In this document: positions 52,852-61,891 of the stretch, piece after piece
Position numbering within the stretch: the first letter of the stretch is position 1
Layout of the letters: every line of letters begins with the position of its first letter
Assembly: GCA_045599645.1 (NCBI GenBank)
Contig: JAZRWI010000080.1
Coordinates: 1-64,000 of the forward strand
Source of the DNA: RUG334 sp045599645
Lineage (GTDB): Bacteria > Muiribacteriota > Ozemobacteria > Ozemobacterales > Ozemobacteraceae
DNA: 64,000 bases
Direction of reading: 5' to 3'
Made by a program: the position numbers and the translations under genes
Notes under the pieces: generated by a model
Seen by the model: only the letters and a program-made list of their open reading frames with translations
The model's database searches: none
Told to the model about the DNA's origin: nothing

Positions 52852-53454
52852 ATGCATAATTTGCATAGAGTAAAATCCCGCATCATGCAAAATTTGTATC
52901 AGAAAATACAGAAGATAGAAAGTCTTCAAGCCGCTGCTGACCGCGCAACAGCAGCTTTCAAAAAACGTTACAACGTTGATTGTTTACAACACTGCGCAGA
53001 ATGTTGCAAATACAATGATATCAATGCCTCACCCTTGGAATTCCTTCCAATGGCATGGCATCTTTATAAAACAGGACAATTAGAGGATTTCTTCGAGAAA
53101 ATATCAAAAACTGATTCCAAACAATGTATTTTTTCTGTTTTTAAAGACGATAGATGGGGTTGCACCTGCTATCCTAGCCGTGGCATGATATGCAGATTGT
53201 TTGGTTTTGCCTGCACCAAGAACAAGCTTGGGAAACCAGCATTCGCAGCCTGTCACACTCTCAAGCACAGCTTCCCAGATAAAATAAATGCTATTTGCCA
53301 AAAAGTAACTATCAGCAAAAGAGTACCAGTTATAGCTGATTTTTATCAAAAGCTTTCCATGCTTGATCTAAGCTTAGGTGAAGAACTCATACCCATCAAC
53401 CAAGCCATAAAAGAAGCTTGTGAAATCGTCTATATGCACACCGCTTATAAATAA
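52852..53454 (+). CDS. YkgJ-like cysteine-cluster protein
   Basis: 200 residues as given; Met12 (52885) may be the true start, as the first ATG has no ribosome site. Cytoplasmic, with the YkgJ-type Cys pattern: CLQHCAECCKYNDINASPLE, CIFSVFKDDRWGCTCYPSRG, MICRLFGFACTK and a final AACHTLK. The eight or more conserved Cys are expected to bind an Fe-S cluster or zinc. Function of this family is not established. Convergent with dapB, with 13 bases between. Confidence 0.8.
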   Translation: MHNLHRVKSRIMQNLYQKIQKIESLQAAADRATAAFKKRYNVDCLQHCAECCKYNDINASPLEFLPMAWHLYKTGQLEDFFEKISKTDSKQCIFSVFKDDRWGCTCYPSRGMICRLFGFACTKNKLGKPAFAACHTLKHSFPDKINAICQKVTISKRVPVIADFYQKLSMLDLSLGEELIPINQAIKEACEIVYMHTAYK

Positions 53455-53467
53455 AGCGAGTCCACAG

Positions 53468-54217
53468 TCATGAATTAATATCAATGCCTGTTCTGAGGCC
53501 GACGAAGCTGTCCATCTGGCTGAGAGCCATGGCAATGCCTGGCATAAAGCAATCTCTGTTGATTGTATCGTGTCTTATAGTGAGAGTCTGGCCCAAGTCA
53601 CCGAAAATTACTTCCTGATGAGCAACCAAACCAGGTAATCTTACTGAGTGCATAGGAATTACATCGGGATTATTTTCTTCATCAAGCTTTCCAATGGCTT
53701 CAAGCATGCCTTTTCTAGTCTTGATTGCAGTTCCAGAAGGCTTATCAACCTTCTGGTCATGATGTAGTTCAATAATTTCAGCTTTCTTCATAAACTTAGC
53801 TGCTATCTTGGCAAAATTCATCATTAAAATAGCGCCAATGGCAAAGTTTGGAACAATCATAATAGCTGTTTTATTCTTCCGGGCTAATTCATCTAGCATT
53901 TTCATATTTTCAGAAGAAATGCCGGTAGTTCCAATAAGAATAGGAGTCTTGGAATTAAGGCAGGTTATGGCATTTCCAACAACTGCAGAAGGAGCTGTAA
54001 AATCGATTACAACGTCTACCTTTGCGCTTGCAAGTCCTTCCTGCATTGTTCCGCAGACAATAATATCGCTATCGATGCCTGCAACCTTGTTCAAAGGAGC
54101 ATCGCAGTGCTTTGGATCAACACCTGCTACCAATTTATAATCAGGAAGATTGCTAATATAATTGCAGACAGTCTTCCCCATCTTTCCGCCACAACCAGAA
54201 ACTAATACGTTCTTCAT
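53468..54217 (-). CDS. dapB: 4-hydroxy-tetrahydrodipicolinate reductase
   Basis: 249 residues. NAD(P)H-dependent reductase of the lysine/diaminopimelate pathway, supplying meso-DAP for peptidoglycan. The nucleotide-binding VLVSGCGGKMGKTVCNYI, the GTTGISSENM loop, and the catalytic signature IELHHDQKVDKPSGTAIKTR (His and Lys) are intact. Shares one base with the dut stop (TAATG), so the two are coupled. Confidence 0.95.
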   Translation of the reverse strand: MKNVLVSGCGGKMGKTVCNYISNLPDYKLVAGVDPKHCDAPLNKVAGIDSDIIVCGTMQEGLASAKVDVVIDFTAPSAVVGNAITCLNSKTPILIGTTGISSENMKMLDELARKNKTAIMIVPNFAIGAILMMNFAKIAAKFMKKAEIIELHHDQKVDKPSGTAIKTRKGMLEAIGKLDEENNPDVIPMHSVRLPGLVAHQEVIFGDLGQTLTIRHDTINRDCFMPGIAMALSQMDSFVGLRTGIDINS

Positions 54218-54645
54218 TATTTAACTCCTGTTGAACCGAAACCGCCAGCTCCTCTGGCTGTATCGTCTAATACTTCAACCTGTTCAAAAGCCACCTGAGT
54301 TACATGAGCAAACACCATCTGTGCAATACGCATACCTGGTTCAATAACAAAATCATTCTTACCGTGATTAATTAAAATCACACAGATTTCGCCGCGATAA
54401 TCACTATCAATAGTGCCTGGAGCATTAAGAACTGTCACCCCATGCTTTGCAGCAAGACCGGAACGAGGTCTGATCTGTGCTTCCAAACCCATAGGCATGG
54501 CTATCCTGATTCCGGTCGGAACCTTTTCAAACTCACCTGCTTTAATAGTAACAGCCTGTGATGCGCACAAATCATAGCCTGCAGAACCTGCAGTTGCCAT
54601 TTCTGGCATCTTAGAGTCAGTAATCTGAATAAAAACCTTTTCCAA
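54217..54645 (-). CDS. dut: Deoxyuridine 5'-triphosphate nucleotidohydrolase
   Basis: 142 residues, typical trimeric dUTPase. Motif 1 AGYDLCASQAVTIKAGE, motif 2 RPRSGLAAKHGVT, motif 3 NAPGTIDSDYRGEICVILIN, motif 4 GMRIAQMVFAHV and motif 5 GAGGFGSTG at the C terminus are all present. It removes dUTP to prevent uracil entering DNA and provides dUMP. The 66-bp repeat array lies immediately upstream of its start. Confidence 0.96.
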   Translation of the reverse strand: MEKVFIQITDSKMPEMATAGSAGYDLCASQAVTIKAGEFEKVPTGIRIAMPMGLEAQIRPRSGLAAKHGVTVLNAPGTIDSDYRGEICVILINHGKNDFVIEPGMRIAQMVFAHVTQVAFEQVEVLDDTARGAGGFGSTGVK

Positions 54646-54655
54646 TGTTTTCTCC

Positions 54656-54980
54656 TTTATAGCGGGTAGGATAAATCCCCCCTGCCCCCTTTAACAAAGG
54701 GGGTTTTAGAAAGTTTCTACTTTATAGCGGGTAGGATAAATCCCCCCTGCCCCCCTTTAACAAAGGGGGTTTTAGAAAGTTTCTCCTTTATAGCGGGTAG
54801 GATAAATCCCCCCTGCCCCCCTTTAACAAAGGGGGTTTTAGAAAGTTTCTACTTTATAGCGGGTAGGATAAATCCCCCCTCCCCCCCTTTAACAAAGGGG
54901 GTTTTAGAAAGTTCCTACTTTATAGCGGGTAGGATAAATCCCCCCTGCCCCCCTTTAACAAAGGGGGTTTTAGAAAGTGA
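54656..54980. repeat. 66-bp direct repeat array, five units
   Basis: Five head-to-tail units starting at 54656, 54721, 54787, 54853 and 54919 (periods 65, 66, 66, 66). Each contains TTTATAGCGGGTAGGATAAA, a C-rich run, the dyad CCCCCTTTAACAAAGGGGG and TTTTAGAAAG. Differences are few: unit 1 has one C fewer, unit 4 reads CTCCCCCCC for CTGCCCCCC, and unit 5 has TTCCTAC. The array occupies the leader region of dut. Confidence 0.95.
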
Positions 54981-55023
54981 TTAATTTCTATTAGACAAAG
55001 ATTATATCATTTTATAATAAAAT

Positions 55024-55054
55024 AAGGCACCCTTCTTTTAGAGAAAGGTGCCTT
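55024..55054 (-). terminator. Terminator of the aminotransferase gene
   Basis: Stem AAGGCACC (55024-55031) with GGTGCCTT (55047-55054), followed on the minus strand by ATTTTATTATAAAA. It lies 24 bases beyond the aminotransferase stop. Confidence 0.75.
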
Positions 55055-55077
55055 AGCGTTTTTTGCTGCCCTAGATT

Positions 55078-56295
55078 TTATGCTGCCATATCAAGAGTTT
55101 CAAACAGCTGATACTCTCTGATAGCTTCACCAAGCACTTCCATGGCTCTCGCTATCTTTGCAGAATCAATGGTATAGCTTAAGCGGATTTCGTTTGTTCC
55201 AAGGCCTGGCGTTGCATAAAAGCCCTGGGCTGGTGCTACTAGAACAGTGTCACCATCATAATCAAAATCAGTAAGCATCCATTTTGCAAATTCTTCGGCA
55301 TTCTTTATCGGAAGCTTTACAATGCAATAGAAAGCTCCGCCTGGTGTTTCGCATACAACTCCTGGAATCTTAGAAAGGCCTTCCATCAAAACATTTCTGC
55401 GGTGTTCGTATTCTTCAAGTATAGGCTGGAAATAAGATGGATCCATCATTACACCAGCTACTGCAGCCTTCTGTTCCAATGTTGGGGAACAAAGTCGGCA
55501 CTGAGCAAACTTGATACAAGCTTCCATAACCTTCTTGTTCCAGCTTCCAATCATACCAATACGGGCGCCACAGGCAGAATAACGCTTTGAAATACTGTCA
55601 ATTACGATAGCGTTGCTGCGTGCTTCGCGAACCTGCATTATTGAAGTATACTGATGACCGTCATAAATAAATTCCCTATAAACTTCATCAGAGAGGATAT
55701 ACAGATTATGAACCTTGGCAATCAATGCAAGACGGCGAAGTTCATCCTTTGTATAAACTGTTCCGGTAGGATTATTAGGATTGCAGATGAGAATACCTTT
55801 TGTTCGTGGTGTGATAGCTTCTTCAATTACTTCATTTGAGGGAAGGTGAAAACCATTTTCCGGATATGTTCTGACAGCTTTGAGGTTAATTCCTGCTTCG
55901 GTGGCAATACCATTATAGTTTGTGTAGAATGGTTCAAAAACCAGTAATTCATCGCCAATATCGCAGGTTGCTAAGAATGCAAAATAAACAGCCTCTGTGC
56001 CTGATGTAGTTACAACAATATCCTCCGGCTTAAGATTTATATTCATTCTGTTGTAATACATTGAAAAGGCTTCCAATAAGGAATCTTCACCCTGAGACGG
56101 GCTATAAGCCAAAATCTTCTTATCGAAGTTCTTTATTTCTTCCATAATCGGAGCTGGTGTTGGAATATCTGGCTGTCCGATGTTCAGTGGTATTACATTA
56201 ATCCCCTGTTCCTCTGCTTTATTTGCAAGAGGAATTAGCTTACGGATAGGAGAGGCCTGCATTTGCCTTGCTCTGTTAGATACGTTCTGCATCAT
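55078..56295 (-). CDS. Class I PLP-dependent aminotransferase
   Basis: 405 residues, aspartate/alanine aminotransferase family. The substrate and cofactor features seen are PLNIGQPDIPTP, VTTSGTEAVYFAFLATCDIG, ILICNPNNPTGTVYTKDELR, LSDEVYREFIYDG and the PLP-binding Lys in SISKRYSACGARIGMIGSW. Substrate cannot be fixed by eye; the closest family behaviour is AspC/AlaT-like. It starts with two Met codons; the first has no better site than the second. Single gene with its own terminator. Confidence 0.88.
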   Translation of the reverse strand: MMQNVSNRARQMQASPIRKLIPLANKAEEQGINVIPLNIGQPDIPTPAPIMEEIKNFDKKILAYSPSQGEDSLLEAFSMYYNRMNINLKPEDIVVTTSGTEAVYFAFLATCDIGDELLVFEPFYTNYNGIATEAGINLKAVRTYPENGFHLPSNEVIEEAITPRTKGILICNPNNPTGTVYTKDELRRLALIAKVHNLYILSDEVYREFIYDGHQYTSIMQVREARSNAIVIDSISKRYSACGARIGMIGSWNKKVMEACIKFAQCRLCSPTLEQKAAVAGVMMDPSYFQPILEEYEHRRNVLMEGLSKIPGVVCETPGGAFYCIVKLPIKNAEEFAKWMLTDFDYDGDTVLVAPAQGFYATPGLGTNEIRLSYTIDSAKIARAMEVLGEAIREYQLFETLDMAA

Positions 56296-56443
56296 TAACT
56301 GTCCTTTTTTAATCCGTTTCCTTGTTTTTTATTTATACTATTTGTGCTTTTCACACCTATCATCGTACTGTTTCGGCATTTCTTTGCATTTTGCTTAGTT
56401 AGTAGTAAAATATGCTTAAAAGCTTTTGCATTTTGGGGGAATC

Positions 56444-57205
56444 ATGGCAAAACTACTGTATTTAAAACAACTAAACACTGTTCAGGTCGAAGAGCTTCTT
56501 CAAAAGGAAGCACCACTATTTATTCCTGTAGGCACACTTGAACCGCATGGTCGGCATCTTCCTGTAGGAACAGACACATACTGCGCTGAAAAAGTTGCGG
56601 AAAAACTCAGTGAAGCCTTTGACGGAGTAATTGCCCCATCAGTCGAATATGGCCTTACCAACGTATTTGCCCAGACCTCCCCGTCAAGCTTTTTCCCTGT
56701 TGATTTATATCAGGCCTTTATGGAACAGATCGTAAGAACCTTTTATAAGCAAGGTTTTAAAAAAATAATTATAATCAACGGACATGGCGGTAATAAAGAT
56801 GCTCTGAAGCCATTACTCCGTAAAATAACAAGAGAAGCTCCTATAGCTTTATCAATCATCAACTGGTGGATGTTTGCAGAAGAATTTGTTGAACCTATTT
56901 ATCAGACTCAGCCAGGCGGACATGCTGCAGTAGAAGAAACAGCAGCAATATTATATGCTCACCCAGAGCTTGTAACCAAAGCGAATTACAAACCAAGCAT
57001 CGATGACTGTGTTCCTAATGATGCACTCTGGCTTTACCCACCAGTAGGAGAAGTCCTGCTTAATGAACCAAACAAGGGTCAGCCATGCTTTGACAAAGAC
57101 AAAGCAGACAAATTCATGGAAACAGTTATTTCTAATCTTGAAAGCCGCTTAAACAAGTGGTTCAAATCATTCAAAAGACTTCAGGGAGGCTTAAGACCAG
57201 AATAA
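56444..57205 (+). CDS. Creatininase-family metal amidohydrolase
   Basis: 253 residues from the ATG at 56444, which follows GGGGG; an in-frame TTG six codons earlier is less likely. Creatininase/FAPy-deformylase fold with the metal ligands in IPVGTLEPHGRHLPVGTDTY, then KKIIIINGHGGNKDALKPLL and GGHAAVEETAAILYA. All ligand positions are present. Members hydrolyse small cyclic amides; the substrate here is unknown. The stop shares one base with the next start (TAATG). Confidence 0.85.
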   Translation: MAKLLYLKQLNTVQVEELLQKEAPLFIPVGTLEPHGRHLPVGTDTYCAEKVAEKLSEAFDGVIAPSVEYGLTNVFAQTSPSSFFPVDLYQAFMEQIVRTFYKQGFKKIIIINGHGGNKDALKPLLRKITREAPIALSIINWWMFAEEFVEPIYQTQPGGHAAVEETAAILYAHPELVTKANYKPSIDDCVPNDALWLYPPVGEVLLNEPNKGQPCFDKDKADKFMETVISNLESRLNKWFKSFKRLQGGLRPE

Positions 57206-57504
57206 TGCCGGAAGCAATAGTAAATACCGCTACCACAACAGTTGTAGCTTCAACTACATCAGTAGCCTCTGCTACTAAGCAAATTCCAGAAGTCTCACCA
57301 TGGGTCAGCTATGGCGTAGACATAGTTTTGGTTATAGTATTCCTATACATACTATTGTTCACAAAAGCAGAAAAGACCAACGGTGAAGAATTAACACCAG
57401 AAGAAATGCCTAATGAACTGGAACAGGTTATACGCACTGATCCGGAAGATTCTGAAACCGAAGCAACAGAAGCCGAAACAGTTGAAAAAAAAGAAAAAGA
57501 CTGA
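57205..57504 (+). CDS. Small single-pass membrane protein
   Basis: 99 residues from the ATG at 57205, overlapping the creatininase stop by one base. A Thr/Ala/Val-rich N terminus, one membrane helix (about residues 33-50, YGVDIVLVIVFLYILLFTKA), and an acidic tail (PEDSETEATEAETVEKKEKD). No recognised domain. Its coupling to the creatininase gene and the downstream hairpin suggest a real two-gene unit. Confidence 0.5.
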   Translation: MPEAIVNTATTTVVASTTSVASATKQIPEVSPWVSYGVDIVLVIVFLYILLFTKAEKTNGEELTPEEMPNELEQVIRTDPEDSETEATEAETVEKKEKD

Positions 57505-57533
57505 TTTGCAGAAAACAGTATTGAACGCATTAC

Positions 57534-57567
57534 TGGAATAGATTTTATAAATCTATTCCAATGCTTT
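57534..57567. terminator. Terminator between convergent genes
   Basis: Stem TGGAATAGAT (57534-57543) with ATCTATTCCA (57551-57560), followed by ATGCTTTTTTT rightward. It ends the creatininase unit and overlaps the last codons of aat, which terminates at 57553 on the other strand. Confidence 0.7.
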
Positions 57568-58191
57568 TTTTAGCATTTCAAGATATTCATCACGGGCAAT
57601 CTCTTTTGCGCCAAGATATCTTGTATGGTCGTTAATAACCTGAGAATCAAAGAGTGTAAAACCATTCTCATTTAAAAATGTCATCAGATACTTTAAAGCA
57701 AAGGTTGAAGCATTAGTTTCTGTATGAAACATGGATTCCCCTGCAAAAAGCTTTTTTAAAGCGACTCCATAAACTCCACCAACAAGCTTTCCATCAAGCC
57801 AGGCCTCACAGCTATGGGCAAGATTGAGCCTATGCAATTCACAGTAAGCCTCAATAAAATTTTCATCTATCCAAGAGTCATCGCTGCCATGTCGAACAGC
57901 CTTTGAACAACCTGTTATTACGCCTCTGAAATCAGTATCGAAAGAGAATTTCATTTTTGTATTTTTATAGGCACGTTCCATACGGGAAGACAGCTTAAAT
58001 TCTGCAGGAATAAAGATTGCCCTAGGATCAGGTGACCACCAGCTTACTACCGGATCAGAAGTCCATGGGAAAATACCATGGGTATATGCAGCAACAAGCA
58101 TATCCGGTTTTAAATCACCGCCAACAGCTACTAATCCTTCATCGTCAGCCAGTCTTGGGTCTGGAAAGGTTATATTACGAAAAGTATTCAT
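57553..58191 (-). CDS. aat: Leucyl/phenylalanyl-tRNA-protein transferase
   Basis: 212 residues. Aat adds Leu or Phe to proteins with N-terminal Arg or Lys, sending them to ClpS/ClpAP (N-degron pathway). The family pattern is clear: YTHGIFPWTSDPVVSWWSPD then PRAIFIPAEF, AYCELHRLNLAHSCEAW and ALKKLFAGESMFHTETNASTF-type core. It overlaps the upstream DUF1893 gene by one base. Confidence 0.95.
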   Translation of the reverse strand: MNTFRNITFPDPRLADDEGLVAVGGDLKPDMLVAAYTHGIFPWTSDPVVSWWSPDPRAIFIPAEFKLSSRMERAYKNTKMKFSFDTDFRGVITGCSKAVRHGSDDSWIDENFIEAYCELHRLNLAHSCEAWLDGKLVGGVYGVALKKLFAGESMFHTETNASTFALKYLMTFLNENGFTLFDSQVINDHTRYLGAKEIARDEYLEMLKKALE

Positions 58192-58661
58192 TAGCTCATT
58201 TTAACTTTGGTTAATCTTATAATTTCTTCTTTTAAGCGTGAGACAGCTTCATTAACTTCATCAATACCAAGAACAGCTTTATCCATAGGACAAATGTCTG
58301 TATTTGTTCTGTTTCTGATTTCATCTGCTAGAGTTCCATAGGCAGCTTCAACAGAATGCTCAGTAAGAAGCTTAACAGCGCCTTTACTCATCGTTTCGCC
58401 ATAAACAGCTTTTATACCAAAAGAAATAGCAATGAATGACGCGGCTCTGCCAATGATTTTGTCTGCCAGCACAGCCTCTTTTGCTGTTTCTATATTAGCA
58501 TTGCAAACTTCCATCAGGGGTTTTATTCCCCTACCCTTAGCAGTAGCAAATATTTGTCCATTAGCTATGAGCGCACAAGCAATCTCGTTCTGACCAATCA
58601 GAGCAATAGCATCATTAAGGGCTTCAGAATCATATTGTTTATTTGTAAATATTTCATTCAT
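58191..58661 (-). CDS. DUF1893 domain protein
   Basis: 156 residues. Resembles the DUF1893 family, known from Thermotoga TM1506 and having a cytidine-deaminase-like fold without known activity: ALIANGQIFATAKGRGIKPL, ADKIIGRAASFIAISFGIKA and RNRTNTDICPMDKAVLGIDE (the conserved N-R-T/S-x-x-x-x-CPM). Immediately upstream of aat and coupled to it. Confidence 0.8.
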   Translation of the reverse strand: MNEIFTNKQYDSEALNDAIALIGQNEIACALIANGQIFATAKGRGIKPLMEVCNANIETAKEAVLADKIIGRAASFIAISFGIKAVYGETMSKGAVKLLTEHSVEAAYGTLADEIRNRTNTDICPMDKAVLGIDEVNEAVSRLKEEIIRLTKVKMS

Positions 58662-58737
58662 AATTATATTTGTATCTCAATATTTCTTATCAAGCAAGTA
58701 TAAGTTATCACATCACATTTCTATCCTATATTATCAC

Positions 58738-58766
58738 TTGCATTTTTAGTTAAATACTGCTTAAAT
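58738..58766 (+). promoter_or_regulatory. Weak sigma70-type promoter candidate for htpG
   Basis: TTGCAT (58738-58743), a 17-base spacer and TTAAAT (58761-58766), 37 bases before the ATG. Only half of the -35 matches. No CIRCE element (TTAGCACTC-N9-GAGTGCTAA) is present in the htpG leader. Confidence 0.25.
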
Positions 58767-58803
58767 AGGGCCATACAAAATTTATTTTAGAAGGGGTTAA
58801 AAC

Positions 58804-60759
58804 ATGTCTAACCAAACAACATACGAATTTAAAACCGAAGCCAAACAACTTCTAAACCTGATGATAAATTCAGTATATTCCCAGAAGGAAATATTCCTGA
58901 GAGAATTGATTTCAAACGCCTCTGATGCTCTCGACAAATTGAGATTCGCATCTTTGACCGACGAAAATCTTCGTAAGCTCACAGACGACCTTTACATCAG
59001 ATTAACACCTGATAAAGAAAAGAATACTCTTACCATCTACGATAATGGTATCGGTATGAATCACGATGACCTTGTTAACTACATTGGTACAATCGCCAAA
59101 TCAGGAACCAGCGAATTTGCTGAAATGCTCAAGAAAGCAAATGAAGCAAAAGAAAGCTCTCCAGAACTGATTGGTCAGTTCGGTGTTGGTTTCTATTCAA
59201 GCTATATGGTAGCAGATGAAGTAGAAATCATTTCCCGCAAGGCTGGTGAAGAACAGGCATGGAAATGGACCTCAAAGGGTGAAGGCAGTTATACTCTTGA
59301 AGAAGCTACCCGCAGCTCTCAGGGCACTAGCATTATTCTCCATCTCAAACCAATTGATAAAGAAGATTCTGAAGCTCAGGACTTCACAGAAGAATGGACT
59401 CTCAAATCAATCGTTAAGAAATATTCTGACTTTGTTGCTTATCCTGTAAAGATGCAGGTTTCTCACACCCATATCGAACGTGACGAAAACGGCAAGCCCA
59501 AAGAAGGCGCTAAGGAAGAAACTGTTGTTGAAGACCAGACCCTCAACTCAATGAAGGCAATCTGGCTGCGCCCAGAAAAAGAAGTTAAGGAAGAAGAATA
59601 CAAAGACTTCTACAAGCACCTCAGCCATGATTGGAACGACCCATTGAAGTGGATTTCCTTCAAAGCTGAAGGCACAACCAATGAATTCAATTCATTGCTT
59701 TTCATTCCTTCTAAACCAGGCTTCGACCTGTTCATGCCAGATTCAAAGCATGGTATCAGCCTTTATGTAAAACGCGTATTCATCATGAATGACTGCGAAG
59801 AACTCATTCCTGAATATCTGCGCTTTGTAAAGGGTGTTGTTGATTCTGAAGATCTTTCACTCAACATCAGCCGCGAAATTTTGCAGCATGACAGACAGAT
59901 TCAGACTATCCGCAAGACTGTTACCAAGAAGACTCTTGATTGCCTCAAGAAGCTTTACAAAGACGACAGAGACAAATACATTGATTTCTGGAAGCAGTTT
60001 GGCGCTGTTATCAAAGAAGGTCTCTTCAAGGAAACCGACAACAAAGACAGAATCTTTGATTGCTGTCTCTTCCAGAGCACTATTTCTCCAACAGACCATT
60101 ACACTCTCTCTGAATACATTGAACGCATGAAACCAGAACAGGATGCAATCTACTACCTGACTGGCGAATCACGCGAAATCCTTGAAAACAGCCCACATCT
60201 TGAAGCCTTCAAGCAGAAAGGCTATGAAGTTCTCCTTCTTACAGACCCGGTTGACGAAGTTTGGGTTCAGTACACAAGCGAATACAAAGACAAGAAGTTC
60301 AAATCAGCAGCTGGTGCCGCTACAGAACTCGGCAACGAAGAAGAACGCAAGAAGACAACTGAAACCCTGAAGAAGAAAGAAGAAGAATGGAAGTCACTTC
60401 TTGAACTCATTCAGAGCAAGCTTGATAAATATGTTAAGTCTGTTAAGCTTTCAGGCCGCCTGAGCACTTCAGCTGCCTGCATCGTTTGTGAACAGGGCGA
60501 ACTCACTCCTCACCTTGAAGCTCTTCTTAAAGCCTCAGGCAAAGAAGTTCCAGCCAACAAACGCACATTGGAACTCAACCCAACTCATCCACTCATGAGC
60601 AAAATGTATGAAATGTTCACTGCAGACAAGAACAACCCCAAGCTTGGCGATTACGCTGAACTCCTTTATGGTCAGGCTCTTCTTGCTGAAGGCGGTCAGA
60701 TCCCTGATCCAGCCAGTTTCAACACAAAAGTTGCTGAATTGATGGTTGGTGCTCTCTAA
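58804..60759 (+). CDS. htpG: Chaperone HtpG (Hsp90)
   Basis: 651 residues with AGAAGGGG before the ATG. Hsp90-type ATP-dependent chaperone. N-terminal GHKL ATPase: REL(I)SNASDALDKLRF region, YDNGIGMNHDDLVNYIGTIA, GQFGVGFYSSYMVADEV. Middle domain with YVKRVFIMNDCEELIPEYLR and the conserved Arg of SLNISREILQHDRQIQTIRK, then the dimerisation domain. All expected parts are intact. Confidence 0.97.
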   Translation: MSNQTTYEFKTEAKQLLNLMINSVYSQKEIFLRELISNASDALDKLRFASLTDENLRKLTDDLYIRLTPDKEKNTLTIYDNGIGMNHDDLVNYIGTIAKSGTSEFAEMLKKANEAKESSPELIGQFGVGFYSSYMVADEVEIISRKAGEEQAWKWTSKGEGSYTLEEATRSSQGTSIILHLKPIDKEDSEAQDFTEEWTLKSIVKKYSDFVAYPVKMQVSHTHIERDENGKPKEGAKEETVVEDQTLNSMKAIWLRPEKEVKEEEYKDFYKHLSHDWNDPLKWISFKAEGTTNEFNSLLFIPSKPGFDLFMPDSKHGISLYVKRVFIMNDCEELIPEYLRFVKGVVDSEDLSLNISREILQHDRQIQTIRKTVTKKTLDCLKKLYKDDRDKYIDFWKQFGAVIKEGLFKETDNKDRIFDCCLFQSTISPTDHYTLSEYIERMKPEQDAIYYLTGESREILENSPHLEAFKQKGYEVLLLTDPVDEVWVQYTSEYKDKKFKSAAGAATELGNEEERKKTTETLKKKEEEWKSLLELIQSKLDKYVKSVKLSGRLSTSAACIVCEQGELTPHLEALLKASGKEVPANKRTLELNPTHPLMSKMYEMFTADKNNPKLGDYAELLYGQALLAEGGQIPDPASFNTKVAELMVGAL

Positions 60760-60761
60760 CA

Positions 60762-61856
60762 ATGACTGCTACCCAAAACGGAATCTGCAAAATCAAACTT
60801 ATAGTCACACTCAAGGCAGAAATGCCAAAAAGCGATTCCCTTTATATTTCGGGCAATCTTCTTGAATTAGGTGATTGGAATCCTGCCGGCAAAAAGTTGA
60901 CTCAATCAGTTGACGGCACTTACTACATTGAATTCAATGCCCGAATGGGTAGCGTCGTTCAGTGCAAGTTTACGCGCGGAACATGGAAAAGTCAGGCTAT
61001 CATTGACGAAAACGATGTTCCGCCGAACAATCTTGTAATAAAAGTAAACAAAAGCAAAGATGTCAAAGTAGAAATACTGCAGTTTATGGACCAGAGACCT
61101 ATAGTTTCTGACCCGGTTCAAGGCAAATTAATTGCTTTTGACATCTTTGAATGCAAAAATCTCGAATATAAAAGACCTATCACAGTCTGGTTTCCAGATT
61201 CATATTCAGAAAAATCTGAACCGAACGCTGTAATTTACATGCATGATGGGCAGAATCTTTTTGAACCCTCTGCCTCTTTTGCCGGCAACGACTGGAAGGT
61301 AGATGAAACACTTACTAAGCTATTAAAAGCCAAGCAGATTAAGAATTGCATCGTTGTTGGCATTCCAAATTCACCTGAAAGAATGAAGGAATTGAATCTT
61401 GAAAGCAAGCTTGGCAGAGCATATGCTGAGTTCGTCATAAATGAAGTAATGCCATTCATTAATGGCAAATTTAATACCAGCAAAAAGCCTGAAGATAACG
61501 TTATCGCAGGTTCATCAATGGGTGGTCTGATGTCTTTCCAGATGGCTATGGAATACCCGGAAGTGTTTGGTAAAGCAGCTTGTTTTTCTTCAGCATTCCC
61601 ATATACCTTCAGCCAGATTATGGGTAAGGTTTCTAAGGCCAAGGATTTACCTTTTAATTCAAAAATTTATATCGATGCTGGCGATTTAGAAGACTCAATA
61701 ACCACCAGCTACCACGAAATGTATGATCTTCTGATAAAGAAGGGCTTTGTTGAAGGCAAGAATCTTATGGGTTACCTTGATAAAGATGCAATCCACACAG
61801 AAAGCGCCTGGGCCAACCGCTTCCACATCCCCATGAAGTTCCTACTTGGAATATAA
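60762..61856 (+). CDS. CBM20-like plus esterase domain protein
   Basis: 364 residues without a signal peptide. Residues about 10-100 resemble a CBM20-type starch-binding module (SLYISGNLLELGDWNPAGKK, GTYYIEFNA). Residues about 125-362 are an alpha/beta hydrolase of the Fes/esterase-D (putative esterase) family, with the nucleophile in IAGSSMGGLMSFQMAMEYPE and a His in KDAIHTESAWANRF. A cytoplasmic feruloyl- or acetyl-ester hydrolase tied to glycogen or other alpha-glucan is plausible. It begins 2 bases after htpG and probably shares its transcript. Confidence 0.82.
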   Translation: MTATQNGICKIKLIVTLKAEMPKSDSLYISGNLLELGDWNPAGKKLTQSVDGTYYIEFNARMGSVVQCKFTRGTWKSQAIIDENDVPPNNLVIKVNKSKDVKVEILQFMDQRPIVSDPVQGKLIAFDIFECKNLEYKRPITVWFPDSYSEKSEPNAVIYMHDGQNLFEPSASFAGNDWKVDETLTKLLKAKQIKNCIVVGIPNSPERMKELNLESKLGRAYAEFVINEVMPFINGKFNTSKKPEDNVIAGSSMGGLMSFQMAMEYPEVFGKAACFSSAFPYTFSQIMGKVSKAKDLPFNSKIYIDAGDLEDSITTSYHEMYDLLIKKGFVEGKNLMGYLDKDAIHTESAWANRFHIPMKFLLGI

Positions 61857-61891
61857 TTATACCAAGCTAGTATAACGTCTGTTCCAATATT

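Larger units (their letters stand above)
54646..55077. other. Gene-free region between dut and the aminotransferase gene
   Basis: About 430 bases, largely filled by the 66-bp array (54656-54980) followed by an AT-rich stretch (54981-55020) and the aminotransferase terminator (55024-55054). dut is transcribed leftward out of this region, so its promoter must lie in or right of the array. I cannot place it with confidence. Confidence 0.5.

Noticed and set aside
54656..54980. CRISPR-like regular repeats
   Set aside because: The entire 66-bp unit is repeated with no unique spacers, and no cas genes are present.
58662..58803. CIRCE or other heat-shock operator before htpG
   Set aside because: No inverted TTAGCACTC motif or other recognised operator was found in the leader.
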